Assembly: GCA_965214115.1 (NCBI GenBank)
Contig: CBDCAU010000003.1
Location: forward strand, 496,001 to 560,000
From: Owenweeksia sp965214115
GTDB lineage: Bacteria > Bacteroidota > Bacteroidia > Flavobacteriales > Schleiferiaceae
DNA: 64,000 nucleotides
Direction of reading: 5' to 3'
Positions 40,897-50,348 of this stretch are shown here, piece by piece; within the stretch, counting starts at the first letter, position 1; each line of letters opens with the position of its first letter. The position numbers and the translations under genes were made by a program. The notes beneath the pieces were generated by a model that saw nothing but the letters and a program-made list of their open reading frames with translations, ran no database searches and was not told the origin of the DNA.

Positions 40897-41085
40897 TCAA
40901 TTCCCGCTGAAGCGGGAGGCTTTCTCAGCGCACCTTGGAATTTTCGGCTAAAGCCGGATGCAGCGCGGGGCGTTCTGAAATCACCGCTCCCGCACTTGCG
41001 GGAGCGGTGCTATTTTGGAATCCACGAGCGAAATTCCCCAAGAAATTCCACCGCAGCAATCCCGCACGTGCGGGAGGATTGGGGG
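40897..41085. repeat. Family B repeat, copy 4, followed by a family C half
   Basis: TTCCCGCTGAAGCGGGA, TTCGGCTAAAGCCGG and CCGCTCCCGCACTTGCGGGAG, then CTATTTT. At 41058 follows AATCCCGCACGTGCGGGAGG then ATTGGGGGC, the right end of family C only. A short AATCGAATCAATCGAATC tandem lies at about 41096. Confidence 0.6.
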
Positions 41086-41178
41086 CCAATCGAAAATCGA
41101 ATCAATCGAATCAATCGAAAATCGTCAATCCTCAGGTTCTTAGCTTTTCTTCCCCGGCTAATCTCGGTTAGATTCGCC

Positions 41179-42006
41179 CTACTTTTTCCTCAATATAAAA
41201 ACATCCTGAAAATCAATGGAATCGCCTGCCTCTGCGGCCCAGTTGCCATAAAATTTTTGCTGCACCGCCAAGCCGGCATCGTTAAAAAGTTTCACTAAAT
41301 AATCCTCGCGATACGCCACGTTCGCGCCCTTCACTTTTTCGCTCATCAGGGAATAATCGCCAAAACTGTATGGGAAACTAAACCCGTTGGGATTATCGAT
41401 CAAGAGGCTCGCGCGGGCTGGAGTACGGACAAAGAAAGTGGCGTATAAAACCCCGCCTTCTTTCAGCACTCGGCCGGATTCGTGGATATACTGGCGGGTT
41501 TCGTCGAGCGTCAGGTGGGTGAAAAGCGAATTGGCCACCGCCACATCAAATTGGCCGTCTGGATACGGAAAACGAAAGCCGGACGCCCGCTGGCCCGAAG
41601 AAGTGTACAAATCATTGTGAAGCGGCTGGTGCAAAAAATGAAAATGCGGAAACTTGTCGGCAATGTGTTTTTGGCAATAGTCGATGCCACTTTTCACGAT
41701 GTCAAACCCAAAATATTCACCCTTTTTCAGCACATCGGTCAAGGGAATGGCGATGCGCCCCAAACCGGATCCTATGTCCAAAATCGTGGAATCGCTTTTC
41801 AGGCCGCCGTATTTTTTGAGATGCGCCACGCTTTGTTTCCCCGATTCCAAAAAGTCGCCGCGCCCCGTAAATATTTCGGCGGTCTTGGGGATGCGGATGC
41901 CATTGTGGTAGCGGGTCTTTTCGGGTTTCAGCCCGAAGTAGGCCTTTCGCAAGATATACCGAAGCGGCACGGGGAGGGCATAGTACAATTTCCGCAAGGG
42001 ATCCAT
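41179..42006 (-). CDS. Class I SAM-dependent methyltransferase
   Basis: A 275-residue protein with the Rossmann methyltransferase fold. Motif I is ILDIGSGLGRIAIPL (about residues 79-93), the acidic residue after beta-2 is in FGFDIVKSG, and motif IV lies in FDVAVANSLFTHL. The target cannot be read; small molecules, lipids and sugars are all possible. The N-terminal LRKLYYALPVPLRYILRKAY helix is basic and may touch the membrane. ATG 42006 is preferred to one nine codons upstream. Single gene. Confidence 0.85.
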   Translation of the reverse strand: MDPLRKLYYALPVPLRYILRKAYFGLKPEKTRYHNGIRIPKTAEIFTGRGDFLESGKQSVAHLKKYGGLKSDSTILDIGSGLGRIAIPLTDVLKKGEYFGFDIVKSGIDYCQKHIADKFPHFHFLHQPLHNDLYTSSGQRASGFRFPYPDGQFDVAVANSLFTHLTLDETRQYIHESGRVLKEGGVLYATFFVRTPARASLLIDNPNGFSFPYSFGDYSLMSEKVKGANVAYREDYLVKLFNDAGLAVQQKFYGNWAAEAGDSIDFQDVFILRKK

Positions 42007-42275
42007 AGTCTTTTGGAATGGTGAGGCGTGCAAACGTAAACAATTCCTCCGCTGAAAACCCGAAGGCTTTTTGCGGAAAGAGGCAAAAGAAAAAAGTGAT
42101 GGATACTCAGAATCCGAGGCAGGATTGGTTTTGAAAATCGGTCAGATTTTGCGATAAATGGATTGAGCGAAGTAGTGCTTTTCGTTACGGTCCATTACTT
42201 ATTCACTATTCTAAAATGCCGTACCGACCTCCCTCAAAATCCCTAAATTGCGCCGCTTTTTATAGAAAAAAAACT

Positions 42276-43226
42276 ATGGACTATCTGGATTTTGAGCAGC
42301 CCATCCAAGAACTGGAGGAGCAACTGGTGAAAACCAAGGAGTTGGAAGCCGAGACGGACGTGAAGATGGGCAAGACCATCAAGGAAATCGAGAAGAAAAT
42401 CGAAAAAAAGAAGAGGGAAATCTACGGCCAACTGACGCCTTGGCAAAAGGTGCAGGTGAGCCGCCACCCGCAGCGGCCCTACACATTGGCCTACATCGAG
42501 GGGATGACAAATGACAATTTCCTTGAACTGCACGGCGACCGCGGCGTGAAGGACGACAAAGCGATGGTGGGCGGCTGGGGCACGCTGGACGGCCAGCCCG
42601 TGATGTTCGTGGGCCAGCAAAAAGGCATCAACACCAAGATGCGCCAGTACCGCAACTTTGGGATGCCCAACCCCGAAGGCTACCGTAAAGCGCTGCGGCT
42701 GATGAAGATGGCGGAAAAATTCAACCGCCCAGTAGTTTGTCTTATCGATACGCCGGGCGCCTTCCCCGGACTGGAAGCGGAGGAGCGCGGCCAAGGCGAG
42801 GCGATTGCCCGCAACCTCTATGAAATGTCGATGCTGGAAGTACCGATCGTGTGCGTGATTATTGGGGAGGGGGCCAGCGGCGGCGCGCTGGGCATCGGCG
42901 TGGGCGACCGTGTGCTGATGCTGGAAAACACTTGGTATTCGGTGATCTCGCCGGAAAGTTGTTCGTCTATTTTGTGGCGCTCGTGGGATTATAAAGAACA
43001 GGCCGCCGAGGCCCTGAAACTGACCGCCAGCGATATGCTCAAAAACAAGCTCATCGATGGCATCATCCAAGAACCGCTGGGCGGCGCGCACCGCGATCAC
43101 GAAGGAACTTTCGAGATGGTGAAGAAAGAAATTCTGGAAAATTTGAAGGAGCTGAAAGGGATTCCGACCGAAGAGCTGATTGACCAGCGGGTGGCGAAAT
43201 TTGGGGAGATGGGGGTGGTGAAATAG
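42276..43226 (+). CDS. accA: Acetyl-CoA carboxylase carboxyltransferase subunit alpha
   Basis: AccA with AccD transfers carboxyl from biotin-BCCP to acetyl-CoA, giving malonyl-CoA for fatty acids. The 316-residue length is normal. The N-terminal coiled helix (FEQPIQELEEQLVKTKELEA) precedes WQKVQVSRHPQRPYTLAYIE, HGDRGVKDDKAMVGG and the crotonase-like core with CLIDTPGAFPGLEAEERGQG and GEGASGGALGIGVGDRVLML. Start at ATG 42276; an upstream ATG at 42216 adds a non-conserved tail. accD is not in the window. Confidence 0.95.
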   Translation: MDYLDFEQPIQELEEQLVKTKELEAETDVKMGKTIKEIEKKIEKKKREIYGQLTPWQKVQVSRHPQRPYTLAYIEGMTNDNFLELHGDRGVKDDKAMVGGWGTLDGQPVMFVGQQKGINTKMRQYRNFGMPNPEGYRKALRLMKMAEKFNRPVVCLIDTPGAFPGLEAEERGQGEAIARNLYEMSMLEVPIVCVIIGEGASGGALGIGVGDRVLMLENTWYSVISPESCSSILWRSWDYKEQAAEALKLTASDMLKNKLIDGIIQEPLGGAHRDHEGTFEMVKKEILENLKELKGIPTEELIDQRVAKFGEMGVVK

Positions 43227-43265
43227 TTATTAAGTTATTGGTTGATAGTTGTTTGGTCGCGCTTT

Positions 43266-43432
43266 TAGCCCCCAATCCCCCAAAGGGGGTTTAGACTCGT
43301 GAGAAGATTGGGAATAAATTGCCTTGGAGAAATTTAGGCCGGTAATCATTCACTCCTAATTTCCACTCCAACACCCCCCTTTGCCGTGCATCGTTGCCGA
43401 TACGGCACACGGTGGGGGATTGGGGGCTATTA
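43266..43432. repeat. Family C repeat, copy 4
   Basis: Left end AGCCCCCAATCCCCCAAAGG, inner block starting GGTTTAGACTCGTGAG (inverted relative to copies 1 and 2). A right arm carries the palindrome GCCGTGCATCGTTGCCGATA/CGGCACACGG, then GGGGGATTGGGGGCT. The same inner palindrome is in copy 1 at 3773. Confidence 0.65.
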
Positions 43433-43450
43433 ATTCGGCGAAGCCGAAAT

Positions 43451-45022
43451 TCAATTTTTAACCCACTTCTTCAAAACCACTTCCCCGTTTTCCCCCACAA
43501 TTTCCATCAAATAAAAACCTTTTGGAAAACGATTTATGTCCATTTTTTCGTTTTCCATTTTTAATAAAAACTCCTCTCCCGAACTATTCCAAACCCGCAC
43601 CTTTTCTATATCAAAATCCGCCGAAATCGTAATGAAATTATCCGCCGGATTCGGGTACACCGAAACATTGAAAATCCACCGTTCTTCCAGCCCAATTCCC
43701 GTCCCGCTGCGGATGGTAACAACTTGTCGGGATGAATTGGGGACATCTGTATCGTATTCAAAATCAGCGTTGTAATTTACATTTCCGTTGAATGAAATTT
43801 CTAAAACTTCCACTTGCTGCGGAGCGATGGTGATGGAATTTGGCGTTCCACTTTTCAGATACAAACTGGTATCCGAAAATGTAAAATTGGAAATGGTTAC
43901 ATCTTTATTTCCATTGTTGTAAAAAACGGCATTGTAAAAATGCCGCCCTGAAACATCGGCCAATTGGATGGTATCATCCGCGAAATACAAATCGTAATTA
44001 TCGGGGAAAGAACTGTTGTTTACCAATGATGGAATCCGCTCGGAAAATTGTGGGTAATCGACAAAAGGATTGCGATTGTTTTGTAAACTAAAAATGTCAT
44101 CATTTCGCGTTTTTTCGGATGCGTTTGGTGGATAATTTTGATGCCAATTCTTTAAAATAGTTTCCTGTCCGGCAAAGAAATTCGTATAATCTTGATAGCG
44201 CAAAACAAAGTACATCATCGCGCGGGCGGTGGCGCCTTTTTGAATATCGCGCGGCTCGAAGGTGGCGTTGTTGGATTTGCTGCCGCCCTGCGTCCAAGCG
44301 GCGTTGGAAACCGTGCCGAAAGGTTTGTTGCCGCGCTCGCTATTCGCCTGAACGTCAGTCGGGAAAAGATGGTGAATGTCGCTTTTCATCGGGCTGGCGG
44401 AGTTGAATTTCCCCTGTGGAAAAGTATGCTCGCAGTTGAATTGGTTGGAATTCGCGCCGCTGCGGGTGGTGAAATTCGCGGTGCGTCCGGTGTACACGCA
44501 TTCCACCGAGCCGCCGCTATTGTCGATGGAGGCGTACATACTGTCGCGCGCCACGTTGTAGCTCAGCGAGTTATAGTTTTGGGAAATCCGGTTGGAAAGC
44601 GCGGTTTTCAATGCGCTGCCGCTTTTGTTCTCGGTGGTGGAATAATAGGATTTGGAATATTCGCCTTGTCCTTCTAAATAGACGATTTGATGTCCGAAAC
44701 CGCTGGCAGTTTCGACGATACACGGTAGGTTATTTTTAATGTTATGCTCAGGTTGGAAGAGAATCGGAACTTTTAATGTATCGAAAGGTTGCACAAAAAA
44801 CTGCCCTTTGCTTAAGGAATAAGGAAAATTTCCGTAGATCTTAAAAGAGCTAATGTTAGAAATCTCTAAAACATAAGGGCCGGGATTGTAAAGCTCTATA
44901 AATTCAATGTTTATCGTCAGTTCGTCCGTTTTCGGAAATGAAAGCGTATCGGTCAGGATTTCAATGTTTTGCGCTTTTCCAAAAAAGGAAAGGGCGAGGA
45001 AGAGGAGGGTGAGTTTTTTCAT
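43451..45022 (-). CDS. Secreted endonuclease I family nuclease with T9SS sorting domain
   Basis: A 523-residue exported nuclease. Signal peptide MKKLTLLFLALSFFGKAQ. An Ig-like N-terminal region (about 20-115) precedes the endonuclease I (NucM-type) core at about 125-330: FNCEHTFPQGKF with the catalytic His, MKSDIHHLFPTDVQANSERG and PFGTVS. A second beta domain (about 335-430) precedes a C-terminal type A sorting domain (VSVYPNPADNFITISADFDI to VVLKKWVKN). It should degrade extracellular DNA or RNA for nutrients, exported by the T9SS whose PorU/PorV are at the window start. Confidence 0.9.
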   Translation of the reverse strand: MKKLTLLFLALSFFGKAQNIEILTDTLSFPKTDELTINIEFIELYNPGPYVLEISNISSFKIYGNFPYSLSKGQFFVQPFDTLKVPILFQPEHNIKNNLPCIVETASGFGHQIVYLEGQGEYSKSYYSTTENKSGSALKTALSNRISQNYNSLSYNVARDSMYASIDNSGGSVECVYTGRTANFTTRSGANSNQFNCEHTFPQGKFNSASPMKSDIHHLFPTDVQANSERGNKPFGTVSNAAWTQGGSKSNNATFEPRDIQKGATARAMMYFVLRYQDYTNFFAGQETILKNWHQNYPPNASEKTRNDDIFSLQNNRNPFVDYPQFSERIPSLVNNSSFPDNYDLYFADDTIQLADVSGRHFYNAVFYNNGNKDVTISNFTFSDTSLYLKSGTPNSITIAPQQVEVLEISFNGNVNYNADFEYDTDVPNSSRQVVTIRSGTGIGLEERWIFNVSVYPNPADNFITISADFDIEKVRVWNSSGEEFLLKMENEKMDINRFPKGFYLMEIVGENGEVVLKKWVKN

Positions 45023-45345
45023 TTATATCAATGCATTTTAAAAGGTTTTCCAAATAGTCCCTGTGCCGTGCCTTTGGCACTCGTCGAGTGTTCGCGTAAA
45101 CCAACCCCATACTAACGTCTGGGGCTATCGAGATGTCGTGCCGTTGGCACTTCTTCAATCCGCACATTACAACCTCATTTCTGTACTTTACAGTCCCAAA
45201 GGGACGCCATATTGGTAGCCCCAATCGTAAGGGTTTTAAGGCGTCAGGGCGGCGGGAGTGCCAAAGGCACGGCACAAAATCGCAATTTTACAAATCATTT
45301 TCGGCTGGCCTGCTACAAATACATCCCACGAAAAAACAAACTCAC
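45023..45345. other. Intergenic region, no gene
   Basis: Holds TGCCGTGCCTTTGGCACTCG, GTGCCGTTGGCACT, CAGTCCCAAAGGGACG and GTGCCAAAGGCACGGCA hairpins, i.e. another set of short dispersed palindromes. The frame at 45133-45600 runs into the antisense of the next gene and is rejected. Confidence 0.55.
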
Positions 45346-46638
45346 TCATTTATTATGAACCACTTCAATATCCCACGGCTGACCGCTGAGGGAAATCAAA
45401 TGTTGGGGGCTTGTTCCGAGTGGGCCGGATTTTACGGAAAAATTATCCGTAAAAAATACGACTTGATTGACTTCATCATACGCGATGTCGCGAGCAAAAA
45501 AGGGTTCGGAAACGGCTGGATTGGCGGCAAAATTGGGATTGAACTGATACACTTTTTTAGAAGTGGAAACCAACGCTTTATTGGAATTGATGACCAATAG
45601 AGCAAAAGGATTTTCATTAGGAATTTCAAATAATTTGGTAGCCAAGTTGCTGCGAAAATCATAGGAAAAAACTTCGGTGTTTTGATTTTTTTCAACGGAA
45701 ACCAAAAGTTCATCATCGGAAAACCAATCGATGGCGACGGGTTTTCCCAACAGCGGGACTTGTTTCAATACCGCGCCGTTTTCAGGATTGAGAATAAAAA
45801 GTTGATGATTCGGCGTACCGATTTGTTCGCCACCCACCGCCAGTCTTTCGTTTTGAAAAGAAGCCGCCCTCGCCAAAAATCCGGTGGGCAACTGAAAATT
45901 CCGCACGGCATTTCCGTCTTTATCGTACGCCAAAACGCGGCCATCGCCATTGAAAGAAAACGCATATTTTTCAGACTGCGCCAAAAACGTATAAGTTTGA
46001 TTTCCATTGACTTGGGGCGCGGGAATCTGATATTTATACAAAAGGGAATCCGGCGAAAGGCCCGTAATTTTCCAAGCATCGTAAGGCAAAGCCACCAGCC
46101 GCTCTTGGCGCGCATTGTAAATAAGGTGTTCAAAATCGCCCAGCAAGGAAGTTTCGCGGAAATTTCCATCGGCAGCCAAAAAAGAAACCGCCGCGTCCGT
46201 TGCGCCGCGCCGGTCTAAAATGGCCAATCCCAAAAATTCTCTTTCCAATCCCGACAAACCGATTTTCACAAAATCACTCCCCTTTTCCTCCCCGTTAAAA
46301 GCCGTCAGCTTTAAAGTGTAACTTCCATTCGGCAAACTTGGGTTGTTGAAATACAGTTCATAACGAACCTCTTCACCATTTTTGCTAATAAACTGCGAAC
46401 CAAATTGCACTTGCTGGTCGCCATCCAACACGGAAATCACACCGTTTCCCTCTGCATCTTGCAGGCGGGCAAGCACTTGGATGGTATCGCCAAATTGAAA
46501 AGATTGCCCTTTGGCCGGTTCCAAAATTTCCACCTGCGGGGTGGCTTTTTTTTCTTTTTTACACGAAAAAACTGAGAGGCAAAGGATTGGCAAAAAAATC
46601 GCCCAGCGTGGAAAACTATGTTGGTTTTTGTCCATCAT
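45346..46638 (-). CDS. Lipoprotein with Ig-like domain and beta-propeller-like region
   Basis: A 430-residue lipoprotein of unknown role. The signal peptide ends in lipobox LSVFSC (Cys about 26) followed by KKEKK. Residues 35-125 look Ig-like (VEILEPAKGQSFQFGDTIQV ... LPNGSYTLKLTAFNGEEKGS). The rest shows repeating four-strand units with aspartates and aromatics (LVALPYDAWKITGLSP, GDGRVLAYDKDGNAVRNFQL, ELLVSVEKNQNTEVFSYDFR), like a PQQ/WD-type propeller. Likely faces the periplasm or the surface. It is divergent from dnaB, from which 62 bases separate it. Confidence 0.72.
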   Translation of the reverse strand: MMDKNQHSFPRWAIFLPILCLSVFSCKKEKKATPQVEILEPAKGQSFQFGDTIQVLARLQDAEGNGVISVLDGDQQVQFGSQFISKNGEEVRYELYFNNPSLPNGSYTLKLTAFNGEEKGSDFVKIGLSGLEREFLGLAILDRRGATDAAVSFLAADGNFRETSLLGDFEHLIYNARQERLVALPYDAWKITGLSPDSLLYKYQIPAPQVNGNQTYTFLAQSEKYAFSFNGDGRVLAYDKDGNAVRNFQLPTGFLARAASFQNERLAVGGEQIGTPNHQLFILNPENGAVLKQVPLLGKPVAIDWFSDDELLVSVEKNQNTEVFSYDFRSNLATKLFEIPNENPFALLVINSNKALVSTSKKVYQFNPNFAANPAVSEPFFARDIAYDEVNQVVFFTDNFSVKSGPLGTSPQHLISLSGQPWDIEVVHNK

Positions 46639-46645
46639 CGCGGAG

Positions 46646-46662
46646 CGAAAATACTAAATTCG
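46646..46662. promoter_or_regulatory. Candidate overlapping divergent promoter elements
   Basis: CGAAAATACTAAATTCG contains TAAATTCG on the plus strand, 38 bases before the dnaB ATG, and TATTTTCG on the minus strand, just before the lipoprotein start. Both are one base off TAnnTTTG. Motif-based inference. Confidence 0.3.
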
Positions 46663-46700
46663 CTTCCCTTTTTTGGGAATTCTAAAACGTACCGCATTCT

Positions 46701-48224
46701 ATGGAAATCGCTAAAAATCAAAACTTTAACCCGCAAAAAAAACAACAGCGCAAGGTGGTGGAACTGGAAAAAGGCCGCGTGCCGCCACAAGCCACCGAAC
46801 TGGAGGCGGCGGTGCTGGGCGCGATGCTCATCGACAACGATGCCATCAACCAGACCATCGACATCCTGAAGCCGGAGAGTTTTTACAGAACCGAGAACCA
46901 ACTGATTTTCAAGACGGTAAAACAGCTTTTTGGCGACAGCCAGCCGGTGGACATCTTGACCGTGGCCAACCAACTGCGCCAAAACGGCGAACTGGACGAG
47001 GTGGGCGGCGAGTATTATCTGATCAGCCTCAGCCAAAAAGTGTCGTCGGCGGCGCACTCGGAATTTCACGCGCGCGTCATCGTGCAAAAGCACATCCAGC
47101 GGGAGATGATCCGCGTGGCCAGCGGCATCATCGAAAAGGCGTTCGACGAACAGACGGACGTTTTTGAACTCTTGGACGAGGCCGAGCAAGACCTGTTTGA
47201 AGTGGCGCACGGCAACATCAGCAAGGGCCACGACGAGGCGAAGGATTTGATTACCGAGGCCATCGAAAAAATTCAGGAAATCGCCAAAAAGGACGGCGGG
47301 CTGAGCGGCATCCCCAGCGGGTTCACCGGCATCGACCGTGTTACGTCCGGCTGGCAACCCTCTGATTTGGTGATTATTGCGGCGCGGCCCGGTATGGGAA
47401 AAACGGCCTTCGTGCTGTCGATGGCGCGCAACATCAGCATCGACCACAAAATGCCCGTGGCGGTTTTTTCGTTGGAAATGGCTTCCGTCCAGTTGATTAC
47501 GCGCTTGATTTCGAGCGAAACGGGGCTGAGTTCCGAAAAACTGCGCAAGGGAAACCTAAGCGACGTGGAATGGCAGCAACTTCTCACCAAGGTGAAAAAC
47601 TTGGAGCGCGCCAAATTGTACATCGACGATACGCCGGCGCTCAGCGTGTTCGACCTGCGCGCCAAATGCCGCCGATTGGTGGCGCAGCACGGTGTCAAGC
47701 TCATCGTAATCGATTATTTACAGTTGATGACGGTGGGCGGCCAAGGCAAAAACGCCGGCAACCGCGAACAGGAAATCAGCACCATTTCGCGCTCGCTGAA
47801 AAGCATCGCCAAGGAGCTGAACGTGCCGGTGATTGCCCTCTCGCAACTAAGCCGCGCCGTGGAAACCCGCGGCGGCGACAAGCGGCCCTTGCTGTCGGAT
47901 TTGCGCGAATCGGGCGCCATCGAACAGGACGCGGACATCGTTTCGTTCATCTACCGGCCTGAGTATTACCAGATTACGGAATGGCCCGACCAAAGCCCCA
48001 CGGACGGCCAAGGCGAATTCATCATCGCCAAGCACCGCAACGGCGCGCTGGAAGACGTGCGGCTGCGCTTCCAAAACCAACTGGCCAAATTCTCCGATCT
48101 GGACACCTACCCCAGCGGCGACGGCGCCGAGCCCGTCATCTTGGAATCGAAAATGAACACCGGCGGGTTTTTGGGCGAAGGCGACGAGGGGGAGGATGAT
48201 TTTGATAATGCGCCGCCGTTTTGA
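46701..48224 (+). CDS. dnaB: Replicative DNA helicase DnaB
   Basis: Hexameric fork helicase that unwinds DNA ahead of the polymerase and loads primase. 507 residues. The N-terminal domain (about 25-130) starts with PPQATELEAAVLGAMLIDND. The RecA-like motor has Walker A AARPGMGKTA (about 227-236), Walker B VKLIVIDYLQLM and the SQLSRAVETR segment. Near the end is IAKHRNGALEDVRLRF. The C-terminal tail (FLGEGDEGEDDFDNAPPF) is acidic, resembling acidic tips of other replication proteins (inference). No intein. ATG 46701 is preceded by a good spacing from a promoter-like element. Confidence 0.96.
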   Translation: MEIAKNQNFNPQKKQQRKVVELEKGRVPPQATELEAAVLGAMLIDNDAINQTIDILKPESFYRTENQLIFKTVKQLFGDSQPVDILTVANQLRQNGELDEVGGEYYLISLSQKVSSAAHSEFHARVIVQKHIQREMIRVASGIIEKAFDEQTDVFELLDEAEQDLFEVAHGNISKGHDEAKDLITEAIEKIQEIAKKDGGLSGIPSGFTGIDRVTSGWQPSDLVIIAARPGMGKTAFVLSMARNISIDHKMPVAVFSLEMASVQLITRLISSETGLSSEKLRKGNLSDVEWQQLLTKVKNLERAKLYIDDTPALSVFDLRAKCRRLVAQHGVKLIVIDYLQLMTVGGQGKNAGNREQEISTISRSLKSIAKELNVPVIALSQLSRAVETRGGDKRPLLSDLRESGAIEQDADIVSFIYRPEYYQITEWPDQSPTDGQGEFIIAKHRNGALEDVRLRFQNQLAKFSDLDTYPSGDGAEPVILESKMNTGGFLGEGDEGEDDFDNAPPF

Positions 48225-48320
48225 TTCCCGATGGAATTGGATTTTCGGAATGGCATCGCTATCGGGTCGCACAGCGGCGAGGGAATACCTTTTTCGTAAT
48301 AAATTCGCCCATCCTAAAAA

Positions 48321-49334
48321 ATGAATCCAATGAAAATCATTATTCCCGTTTTGCTTCTTTTGAGTTTGCTCTCTGGGCCGCTAAGGGCGCAGAAATATGA
48401 GCTGATTCCCTATCGGGTAAAAGATAAGTGGGGGTTTGTGGACAGCACCCAAAAAAGGGTAATAAAACCAAAATACGAGGATGCCGTACCTTTTATGTTT
48501 GGACGGGCGGCCTTTAAAAGAGACGGGAAATGGGGGCTTATAAATCTGCAGGACGAAGTGGTCTTGGCCCCAAAATTTGATTCTGTGCAGGGTGCTTTCT
48601 TCGACACTTGGGGTGAGCAAGCCTACCTGAATGTGTATTTTGACAATGAGTGGGAAGTGTGCGACACCAATGGCATCATTCACCCCGATGCACTGGTATT
48701 GGAGATGGAGATGGACGAAGGTTACTATGAGGATAGGACGCCGCGGATATTTCAAGAAAATGGGCTCTATGGCATTAAGGATTACAAGTCCAATGTTGTG
48801 ATAGCGCCCACCAACCAAAAGATTGTAAAACCGAGTGAGTACGACACCTATTTTTATTTCAAAAAAAATGACAAATGGGGAATGATCAACTTTGAGATGA
48901 AAATTACCATAGAAAATAAATATGACTCGTTGATAGATACTTTTTCAGGGCATATTGCGCTATTAGACGGGAAAATGGGATTGATAAATGGCAAGGGTAA
49001 AACAATGCTGCCTATTGAACACCAGTCCGTTAGCAAAGCTGGGTATTCTGGTTTCTATTTCATTGATCAAGATGGTAAAATGGGTTATGCTGACCGAAAC
49101 GGTAAAGTGCAGATAGAACCCAAACACCAAAATATCATCAAACACTATGAAGGATTGGCTTATTCGTTCATTGAGGATGGCAAATGGGGCTATAAGGACG
49201 AGGGCAACGGAATTTTTATAGCGCCGAAATACAAGCAGGTAAAAGAATTTCAACACGGTTACGCCGAAGTAAAAACACTGAAGGGCAAAAAAGGATATAT
49301 CAATACCGAGGGCGTTGAATTCTTTAAGAAATAA
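48321..49334 (+). CDS. Secreted WG-repeat protein
   Basis: A 337-residue protein with signal peptide (MNPMKIIIPVLLLLSLLSGP then LRAQ) and at least six WG-type repeats: KWGFVDSTQKRVIKPKYEDA, KWGLINLQDEVVLAPKFDSV, KWGMINFEMKITIENKYDSL, KMGLINGKGKTMLPIEHQSV, KMGYADRNGKVQIEPKHQNI, KWGYKDEGNGIFIAPKYKQV and KKGYINTEGVEFFKK. The repeats probably stack as a beta structure. Function unknown, most likely periplasmic or surface. ATG 48330 is an equally good start. Confidence 0.85.
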   Translation: MNPMKIIIPVLLLLSLLSGPLRAQKYELIPYRVKDKWGFVDSTQKRVIKPKYEDAVPFMFGRAAFKRDGKWGLINLQDEVVLAPKFDSVQGAFFDTWGEQAYLNVYFDNEWEVCDTNGIIHPDALVLEMEMDEGYYEDRTPRIFQENGLYGIKDYKSNVVIAPTNQKIVKPSEYDTYFYFKKNDKWGMINFEMKITIENKYDSLIDTFSGHIALLDGKMGLINGKGKTMLPIEHQSVSKAGYSGFYFIDQDGKMGYADRNGKVQIEPKHQNIIKHYEGLAYSFIEDGKWGYKDEGNGIFIAPKYKQVKEFQHGYAEVKTLKGKKGYINTEGVEFFKK

Positions 49335-49456
49335 ACCTCTTGCGGCGCGGTTGCATAGAGTAAGCTAATTTCTCCCTAAATTAGTGTGCACGTGATGAAG
49401 TCGCGCGGCGGCGGCGAGATACAATCCTCTATTACATTCACAAAAATCCATAAGTA

Positions 49457-50179
49457 ATGCAGCCCGCGAATAAGCTATTTATTGTTAGTTGTTTATTGCT
49501 CCTTGAGGCTACCGTTGCAGGACAAGACACCATAGCTAAATATCCATTTGGCTTTGACGGTTTCAAATCTCAGTCTAATGAAATTTCAATGTCTAAATCC
49601 CAGTTTTTTGATTGTCTTAAATACTACTTTGATATTGTTGAAGATTTCAGCGGAGATCGATACAAGCCCTCGTTATTTTATTTAGATAGTCTGTTGTTCA
49701 TAGATGTTTTTGAAAATAAAAAGCAGGTTCTCAAAAACAGTCATCCATCAGAATCAGCATCAAATTTTTTCAAAGAAGGTTACGATAACTTATCTTCTTA
49801 CGCTTGCAGATTGGATAATTGGGACAGTAAGCAGATATTCTATAATACGGGCTATCTTTCCCACGGTGCTGGGCAAGTGGATTGCTATTATGCCGTGAAA
49901 GATATTAAATTGGAGAGTGCTTTGAAATTCTGTCTAATGGAAGGTCTTATGCTCTTTCATAATCCAATAAAAAATGAAAACACATTAGTGAAAGTTATGG
50001 GCGTTAGCGATGAACGACTGCCCTATTTCTTTTATATGGATGGTGAGTCGATTCACCTGTATCAACCCGATTCTCATCCGCTTTATGACCCCGAGGTAAG
50101 CAACTTTCTTTTTAGAAGGAAGTATGTCATATCGAGTTCGGAAGACGGGATTGACATACAAAGTTTAACCACGCCTTAA
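49457..50179 (+). CDS. Hypothetical secreted protein
   Basis: Not recognised. A 240-residue product with a signal peptide (MQPANKLFIVSCLLLLEATV then AGQD). The mature part has no clear repeats or catalytic motif; several aromatic residues and two Cys (SSYACRLD and VDCYYAVK) might form a disulfide. It is AT-richer than dnaB upstream. It stands alone between the WG-repeat gene and the Abi-like gene. Confidence 0.6.
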   Translation: MQPANKLFIVSCLLLLEATVAGQDTIAKYPFGFDGFKSQSNEISMSKSQFFDCLKYYFDIVEDFSGDRYKPSLFYLDSLLFIDVFENKKQVLKNSHPSESASNFFKEGYDNLSSYACRLDNWDSKQIFYNTGYLSHGAGQVDCYYAVKDIKLESALKFCLMEGLMLFHNPIKNENTLVKVMGVSDERLPYFFYMDGESIHLYQPDSHPLYDPEVSNFLFRRKYVISSSEDGIDIQSLTTP

Positions 50180-50257
50180 AAAAAACCGAATTTGCGCACG
50201 CGACACAGTCGCGCTGCAGCGGCCGCCGTTTTAGAAATCACCGACCCCCCAAAACAC

Positions 50258-50325
50258 AAAAAACCCCAGTTTCATCATCTCATTTCAGAGAGAGAGGAGT
50301 GACTGGGGACTGCGGTGCAAAAGTA
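50258..50325 (-). ncRNA. Candidate short RNA: promoter box plus terminator hairpin
   Basis: On the minus strand TACTTTTG (50325-50318) matches the -7 consensus and has the same TACTTTTGC context as the rrn promoter. About 10 bases later begins CCCCAGT ... ACTGGGG (7 pairs, 31-base loop with CTCTCTCTGAAATGAGATG), followed by six T. A transcript of roughly 50 bases would result. No -33 TTG at 19 bases is seen, so this is a candidate only. Confidence 0.35.
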
Positions 50326-50348
50326 AGACATTCCGCTAACTTCGCCCT

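Noticed and set aside
46701..48224. Intein in DnaB
   Set aside because: The length and the Walker A and B regions are continuous with no insertion.
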